This document shows, piece after piece, positions 59,492 to 64,000 of a DNA stretch of 64,000 nucleotides; within the stretch, counting starts at the first letter, position 1, and every line of letters begins with the position of its first letter. A program made the position numbers and the translations under genes. Under the pieces are notes generated by a model. The model saw only the letters and a program-made list of their open reading frames with translations. It was not told where the DNA came from and did not search any database. Source of the DNA: Streptomyces sp. NBC_00091 (GTDB lineage: Bacteria > Actinomycetota > Actinomycetes > Streptomycetales > Streptomycetaceae); assembly GCF_026343185.1 (NCBI RefSeq), contig NZ_JAPEMA010000001.1, positions 2,976,001-3,040,000 of the forward strand, written 5' to 3'.

Positions 59492-60655
59492 CTACGGCAC
59501 GACCTTGCCGATGCCGCCCAGGGCCTGGGTGGCGCGCTGGTTGATCTGCCACAGCTGGCCGTCGCGGTTGCTGACGTAGATCCAGCCGTTGACGGTGTCC
59601 AGTGCGAGGCCCTCGCACGTCCCCAGGCCGGTGGCCACCACGCGGTGCGCGCCGTCCGCGAGGGTGATCTCGTACAGGCGTCCGGTCCCATGGTCGAGGG
59701 TGTACGCCCGGCCGGTGCCGTCGAGGGCCACGCGGATGGTGTTCCCGCCGGAAAGGTCGGCCACGACGCGGTGGGTGCGGCCGGCCAGGTCCACCTCGTG
59801 CACCTTGCCGCCGCCGACGTCCTTCCGGCCGAGGTACGCCTTGCCCCGCCCGTCCAGTGCCACCGCCGCGATGCCCTGCCCCAGACCGGTGGCGATCGTG
59901 CTCTTCTGGCCGCCCGGCAGGGCGACGGCGATCAGCTGCCCGTCGGTCCAGTTGGCGACGTAGGCCTTGCCCGCCGCCGCGTCGAGTGCGACGCCGTACG
60001 CGCCCGGGACGTCGGCGATCTTGCGGGAGGAGCCCGCGGCCAGGTCCACCGCGAGCAGGCGCCCACCGGACCAGTCGGTGGTGTACGCCGTGCCCTGGCC
60101 GTCCAGGACCACATCGCCGATGTCGCCCAGGCCGCTCGCGACCACGCGCTGGGCGCCGGTGTCGAGCTTCACCGCGTACAGCTTCTGGCCGCCCCGGTCG
60201 GCGACGTACGCCGTGTTCCGCGACGGGTCGACCGCCACGCCTTCGGAATTTCCCAGACCCGTCGCGATGAGGGTGTGGTTCTTCTTGTTGCCGATGAGCT
60301 TCGACAGCTCTTCGGGCTTCGGCATGTCCTCGTCGCGGATGCTCACCTTCGGCGGTCCGAAGGCCTTCGAGGTCGCCGAGGCCATGGTGGACGTGGAACC
60401 GGGGTCCTCGGCTACCTGACGCTGCGCGGCGGCCGCGCCCTGGGCGTTCTTGAACAGCGGGCCCAGGAAACCCATGACGTCGAACGCGCCGTGCGCGGTC
60501 TGGCGGACGAGCCACGGGTCGCGCTCGCTCTCCAGCTTGCGCACGGCCTCCGAGAAGTCACCGGCTCCCGGAGTGTCTTCGTTGAGGGCCTGGGCGGACT
60601 TGTCGGCGGAACCGGCCTCGTCGCCGCCGTTGTCAAAGATGTTCTTGAATGACAT
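59492..60655 (-). CDS. NHL/YncE-like beta-propeller protein
   Basis: This 387-residue protein has no signal peptide. After about 130 residues of helical, Ala-rich sequence comes a six- or seven-bladed propeller. Its repeating unit is seen as GVAVDPSRNTAYVADRGGQKLYAV, GDVVLDGQGTAYTTDWSG, GVALDAAAGKAYVANWTDG and GLALDTVNGWIYVSNRDGQLW. The N-terminal part (PWLVRQTAHGAFDVMGFLGP) is unusual for propellers. GGGAGGGA precedes the ATG. It is 18 bases behind the aerolysin-like gene and probably co-translated. Confidence 0.8.
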   Translation of the reverse strand: MSFKNIFDNGGDEAGSADKSAQALNEDTPGAGDFSEAVRKLESERDPWLVRQTAHGAFDVMGFLGPLFKNAQGAAAAQRQVAEDPGSTSTMASATSKAFGPPKVSIRDEDMPKPEELSKLIGNKKNHTLIATGLGNSEGVAVDPSRNTAYVADRGGQKLYAVKLDTGAQRVVASGLGDIGDVVLDGQGTAYTTDWSGGRLLAVDLAAGSSRKIADVPGAYGVALDAAAGKAYVANWTDGQLIAVALPGGQKSTIATGLGQGIAAVALDGRGKAYLGRKDVGGGKVHEVDLAGRTHRVVADLSGGNTIRVALDGTGRAYTLDHGTGRLYEITLADGAHRVVATGLGTCEGLALDTVNGWIYVSNRDGQLWQINQRATQALGGIGKVVP

Positions 60656-60673
60656 GGAATTCCCTCCCGACCC

Positions 60674-61738
60674 CTAGAGGGGCTGCTTCTGGCTCGCGTA
60701 GTCGAGTACTTCCGGCTGGAAGACCCGGTGCTCTCCGGTACGGACAGCGACGATTTCGGCCGTCCCCTTCTGGAGGAACCGCTTACCTTCGTCGGCCAGG
60801 TCGAAGCGGCCGGCATCGAAGGAGGCCTCGCCGAGTTTCCACGCGATGACCCTGGAGTACTTGGGTTCGGCGGCCTGCGGCGGAGTCTCCTTGACCGCCA
60901 CCGGCTCGGGGTAGTACAAGGCGACCCAGCCGCCGAAGGTGACGGGGAATTCGTAGTCGAACTGGCGGATCTGGCGACGCGTCGTGGCCATCACGTCCGC
61001 CCGGCTCATGACTTCGAAGCTGACCGACGACTGGTGCTTCCATTCGGTGGTCAGCGAACCGCTCACGGAGCCGGTGATCCCGAGCAGGAGCTCTCCCCAC
61101 AACTCCCCGGTGCCGGTGACGGAGCTCGTGGCCTTGGTGTTGCTCGTCGCCTCCGTCTGGGACTCCGTGTTGACGCCCTGGTTGTCCTTGCTGTTGAGCA
61201 GGGTGGTCTTCTGGTACTGCTTCATCTCCATGCTCTTCTCGAGCTGCTGCTGGAGCGATGCGATGGACTTCGCCCCGAAGGTGAGTTTCACCTCCCCCTG
61301 GAGCGACCAGCTGATCGTGTTCGACACCGAGAATTCGACCGTGTCCGTCACGGTGATTTTGATCGGGTCGGTGCCGTTGACGTACGTCTGCTTGGAAATC
61401 ATGTCGGGAGGGGGCTGCTGGATGTCGCTCCGCTCCTCGACGACCGGTACCCCGACATTCATGAAGGCGCGCCAGCCGCGCTCCTGCGCGGTCGCCTCGT
61501 CCTTGGGGAATTCGCCGTAGCGCACCTTGTTCAGGGAGAAGCCGATCGGCTCGATCTGCTCGCCCCCTTCTTTGGGGGTTCGCTTGAACACGTTCCGCAG
61601 TTGGTTCCGCTGGAGGATGCCGGCGGCCCTGGCGGCGATCTCGAGTTCCTCTTGGTTCCGCGTGGTCAGCGGATGACGCATGAACACGTCGTTGATGTAG
61701 GCCGTTCCCACATCGTTCCTCGCGCTGCTGTCGCCCAT
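60674..61738 (-). CDS. Aerolysin/ETX-MTX2-like beta-pore protein (tentative)
   Basis: This is a 354-residue protein. Its central half is rich in alternating Ser/Thr and hydrophobic residues, typical of the long strands of aerolysin-type pore formers: VEFSVSNTISWSLQGEVKLT, a helical insert (SLQQQLEKSMEMKQYQKT), then SSVTGTGELWGELLLGITGS and GSLTTEWKHQSSVSFEV. The C-terminus (VTFGGWVALYYPEPV, YSRVIAWKLGE) closes the fold. There is no signal peptide. GGGAGGT precedes the ATG. Pairing with a propeller suggests a toxin or envelope module; this is inference from pattern only. Confidence 0.5.
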   Translation of the reverse strand: MGDSSARNDVGTAYINDVFMRHPLTTRNQEELEIAARAAGILQRNQLRNVFKRTPKEGGEQIEPIGFSLNKVRYGEFPKDEATAQERGWRAFMNVGVPVVEERSDIQQPPPDMISKQTYVNGTDPIKITVTDTVEFSVSNTISWSLQGEVKLTFGAKSIASLQQQLEKSMEMKQYQKTTLLNSKDNQGVNTESQTEATSNTKATSSVTGTGELWGELLLGITGSVSGSLTTEWKHQSSVSFEVMSRADVMATTRRQIRQFDYEFPVTFGGWVALYYPEPVAVKETPPQAAEPKYSRVIAWKLGEASFDAGRFDLADEGKRFLQKGTAEIVAVRTGEHRVFQPEVLDYASQKQPL

Positions 61739-61925
61739 GCCCTTCAGACCTCCCTGCGTTGCCGACCGGTGACGCTACGCATCCGGCGGCGGATGGGCAC
61801 CCGGCCGAACTCGCCACCGGGCGACAACCGGACAGACGCCGCTGACCAGGGAAATGATCATGCTCGGGCCGACGCGCGTCCGGGGTCCGTGCGCCGTCCC
61901 CGGAGGGCCGTTCCTTGATCTTTAG

Positions 61926-61969
61926 GGCCAAGATCCACAACGGCGGCCGCGCGGCCGTGGATCTTGGCC
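61926..61969. repeat. Large perfect inverted repeat in a 398-base gap
   Basis: GGCCAAGATCCAC (61926-61938) and its complement (61957-61969) enclose an 18-base palindrome-rich loop. CTTGATCT flanks the structure on both sides (near 61916 and 61985). Apart from this hairpin, the gap 61739-62136 shows no gene. It may be a terminator, a REP-like repeat or a regulator site. Confidence 0.55.
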
Positions 61970-62136
61970 GGGCACGCGAGGTGTCTTGATCTAGGTCCGG
62001 GGGCGCCCCGGGGCTGCCGGACCCTCCGCTTCCGGCTCGATCTGACCTCGGGCGAATGTTCGATTCTGTAGGCCGCCCGCGCGGCGTTGCCGAGTGCCTG
62101 CGAGCCCTGATCGTGTGCGGGCTTACGCTCGACGCC

Positions 62137-64000
62137 ATGAGCTGGCTCCGGGCGCTGAGGGACACCGCGCGCTCGGGCATGACGGTCGAGCGGACCCGGC
62201 TGGAGCCCCTCATCGCCGTCCGGGCCGCAGTGGGGCTCGCGATCGTGATCGGCGCCGGGCTGGCCTTCCTCGGGCCGGGCGCGGCCGCCAGTTCCGCCTT
62301 CGGCGCCTTCATGGCCGCCATCGCCACCCTCCAGCAGAGCTGGCGCCCGCGCCCGGTGCTCGCCCTCGCCTCCGGGCTGACCCTGGCCGTCTCCACCTTC
62401 ATCGGGTACCTGGTCGGCTCCTCGCAGACCGGGCTCTTCCTCCTGCTGCTCGCCGTCTGGGCCTTCGCGGCGGGGCTGGTGTGGGCCGCCGGCCCCACCG
62501 CCGGGATCATCGCCTCCGGCAACGTCGCGATCATGCTGGTGACCGTCACCCTGCCGACCTCCGTCCCGCAGGCCGCCGGGCACGCCGCGATGATCGCCGC
62601 CGGCGGGGTGGTGCAGACGCTGCTGATCGTGCTGTTCCCGGTCCGCCGCTGGGGCGCCCAGCGCGACGCCCTGGCCGACGCCCTCGCCGCCGAGGCCGAC
62701 TACGCCCGCCGGCTGCGGCACTACCCGGTCGCCTCCTTCGACCCGGAGCCCCTGATGAAGGCCCGCGACGCGGCGACCGTCACCGTCCGGCAGGCCCGGC
62801 GGCGGCCCGCCGAGCTGCACGGGGCGCGGGGGCTGGCGGAGCGGATCCGGCCGGTGCTGGCCTCGCTCGCCGACCCGGCCGTCGGGGCCCCCGCCGAGGG
62901 GCCGGCGCGGGAGCGGGTACGGGAGCTGCTGGAGGCCGCCGGGGCGGTGCTCGACGCCGCCGCGCACGCCATCCGCCACGGGGACCCCGTACGCCCGCCC
63001 GCGCCGGCGTCGGCCGTGCTGAAGGCACCCGACCTGGCGGAGGTGTTCCGGGGCGCGCCGCTGCGGGCCGCGCGCAGGCTCGCCGCCCTGCTGGACGACG
63101 TACTGGAGACGGCCGAGCCGGGATCCGGGCGCACCGCCGACCCCGCGGAGGCGATGCTGCGGCCCACCGTGCCCGCCCTGGTGCCGCTGGTGCTGAAGGC
63201 CGTACGGGCCGAGCTGCGCCCCGGGTCGCCGGTGCTGCGGCACGCCGTGCGGGTGACGGCGGCGGCCTGCGCGGGCTACCTGATCGGGCACGCGCTGCCC
63301 TTCGGGCACGCCTACTGGGCGCCGATGGCCTCGGTGATGGTGATGCGGCCCGACTTCACCCAGACCTGGTCCCGCGCCGTCGCCCGCTTCGGCGGCACCT
63401 TGGTCGGGGTGGGCGTCGCGACCGCGATCGTGCGGCTGGCGCAGCCGGGGATGTACCTGTCGGGGCTGCTGGCCGTGGTCAGCGCCGGCCTGATGTACGT
63501 ACTGATGCGCACCGGGTACGCCGTCGGGCAGGCCTTCGTCTCCGCCTACGTGGTCTTCCTGCTCGGCATGGGCGGGGTCCGCTGGGACCAGACCGTGCCC
63601 GACCGGATCGCCCTCACCCTGGTCGGCGGGGTCCTCGCGATGCTCGCCTACGCCGTCTACCCGGCCTGGGAGACCCCGCGGCTGCGCACCCGCCTCGCCG
63701 ACTGGATCGCCGCCGACGGGCGGTACGCGGCGGCCGTGCTCGGGCAGTACGCCGACCCGGCCGGGGCCCGGCGCGCGGACGTGCGGGAGGCCCTGCTGGC
63801 GGCCCGTGACGCCCGGATCGCCTGGCAGGAGGCGCTCGAGCGGGCGGAGGGGGAGCCGGTGCGCCACCGGGGGCTGTCCCGGGCCGCCGCCGAGGGCGCG
63901 GGGGACGCCCTGGCGGCGCTCGGCCGCAACGCCATGCTGCTGGAGGCCCACCTCCCGGACCGCGCCCACGCCCCGGTGCCGGGGGCCGCGGAGCTGGCGC
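62137..64000 (+). CDS. FUSC-family aromatic acid exporter-like membrane protein (partial)
   Basis: The frame is open from ATG 62137 to the window end, 621 codons, so the C-terminus is missing. It begins SWLRALRDTARSG, then PLIAVRAAVGLAIVIGAGLA and FGAFMAAIATLQQSWRPRP. Two blocks of hydrophobic helices (about residues 30-170 and 365-510) are separated by a soluble helical part. The second block contains HAVRVTAAACAGYLIGHALP followed by PFGHAYWAPMASVMVMRPDF. This fits the FUSC/YccS/AaeB layout of exporters for aromatic acids or similar toxic compounds. The stop codon lies outside the window. Confidence 0.85.
   Translation, partial: MSWLRALRDTARSGMTVERTRLEPLIAVRAAVGLAIVIGAGLAFLGPGAAASSAFGAFMAAIATLQQSWRPRPVLALASGLTLAVSTFIGYLVGSSQTGLFLLLLAVWAFAAGLVWAAGPTAGIIASGNVAIMLVTVTLPTSVPQAAGHAAMIAAGGVVQTLLIVLFPVRRWGAQRDALADALAAEADYARRLRHYPVASFDPEPLMKARDAATVTVRQARRRPAELHGARGLAERIRPVLASLADPAVGAPAEGPARERVRELLEAAGAVLDAAAHAIRHGDPVRPPAPASAVLKAPDLAEVFRGAPLRAARRLAALLDDVLETAEPGSGRTADPAEAMLRPTVPALVPLVLKAVRAELRPGSPVLRHAVRVTAAACAGYLIGHALPFGHAYWAPMASVMVMRPDFTQTWSRAVARFGGTLVGVGVATAIVRLAQPGMYLSGLLAVVSAGLMYVLMRTGYAVGQAFVSAYVVFLLGMGGVRWDQTVPDRIALTLVGGVLAMLAYAVYPAWETPRLRTRLADWIAADGRYAAAVLGQYADPAGARRADVREALLAARDARIAWQEALERAEGEPVRHRGLSRAAAEGAGDALAALGRNAMLLEAHLPDRAHAPVPGAAELA

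Noticed and set aside
62094..63809. Alternative long frame overlapping the FUSC gene
   Set aside because: It is Arg/Gly/Pro-rich without hydrophobic segments. The frame from 62137 has clear membrane helices and remains open to the window end.
1..64000. CRISPR array
   Set aside because: No regularly spaced repeats with unique spacers were seen. The repeats found are att copies, arm sites, hairpins and short direct repeats.

Overview
The window is high-GC actinobacterial DNA and very probably comes from a Streptomyces chromosome. The evidence is the bldG and SCO3548-type anti-sigma gene pair, an H+-pyrophosphatase next to it, topA with a lysine-rich tail, an MFS-like/thymidylate kinase fusion, holB, frequent GTG and TTG starts, ATGA-coupled genes and hairpin terminators with short or missing T-tracts.

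Layout. (1) 1-19.3 kb is a conserved core block: three small Tad/Flp-type pilus genes, an SftH/MrfA-type helicase, bldG and its partner, hppA, a lipoprotein, a methyltransferase, topA, tmk, holB and a secreted alpha/beta-hydrolase. (2) A tRNA-Thr(CGU) lies at 19352-19425. Its 3' half plus terminator forms a 93-bp sequence that recurs exactly at 49177-49269. The roughly 29.8 kb between the copies is an integrated mobile element. (3) The left third of the element (19.5-28.1 kb) is the mobility module: tyrosine integrase, XRE regulator, xis-like protein, DUF3631 ATPase, SpdB-like DUF2637 membrane protein, a hairpin cluster resembling oriT, MobC, an HUH relaxase and a ParB-like protein. No TraB/FtsK translocase was seen, so it looks mobilizable rather than self-transmissible. 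(4) The middle (28.2-35.7 kb) is cargo on the minus strand: an operon of two tiny coupled peptides, an ATP-grasp ligase, a nucleotidyltransferase, a complete extra cysteinyl-tRNA synthetase and a 2OG-Fe(II) oxygenase, with an XRE/TPR regulator and a HAD hydrolase upstream. (5) At 35.95-38.47 kb an IS630-type element is split by an IS110-type element whose bridge RNA guides can be read from the sequence. (6) The right third (38.5-48.9 kb) is a defence cluster: a CoiA-like protein, a NUDIX hydrolase, an adenine methyltransferase with two different PaeR7I/XhoI-family endonucleases, and a 1597-residue kinase-like + SAMD9-like P-loop + TPR + OB + winged-helix protein.

(7) Beyond attR (49.3-64 kb) is ordinary, more variable chromosome: two related secreted proteins, a kinase/PP2C pair with a broken vWA gene (a decayed TerY-P-like triad), a Uma2 protein, a serine hydrolase, a GNAT, a family A DNA polymerase, a DUF2786 protein, a beta-propeller/aerolysin-like pair and a FUSC transporter cut by the window edge.

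The most novel points are the CysRS/ATP-grasp/nucleotidyltransferase/oxygenase operon with its tiny coupled peptides, the SAMD9-like giant protein beside a restriction system with two endonucleases, and the decodable IS110 bridge RNA. All functional statements rest on motif reading by eye; no database search was run.
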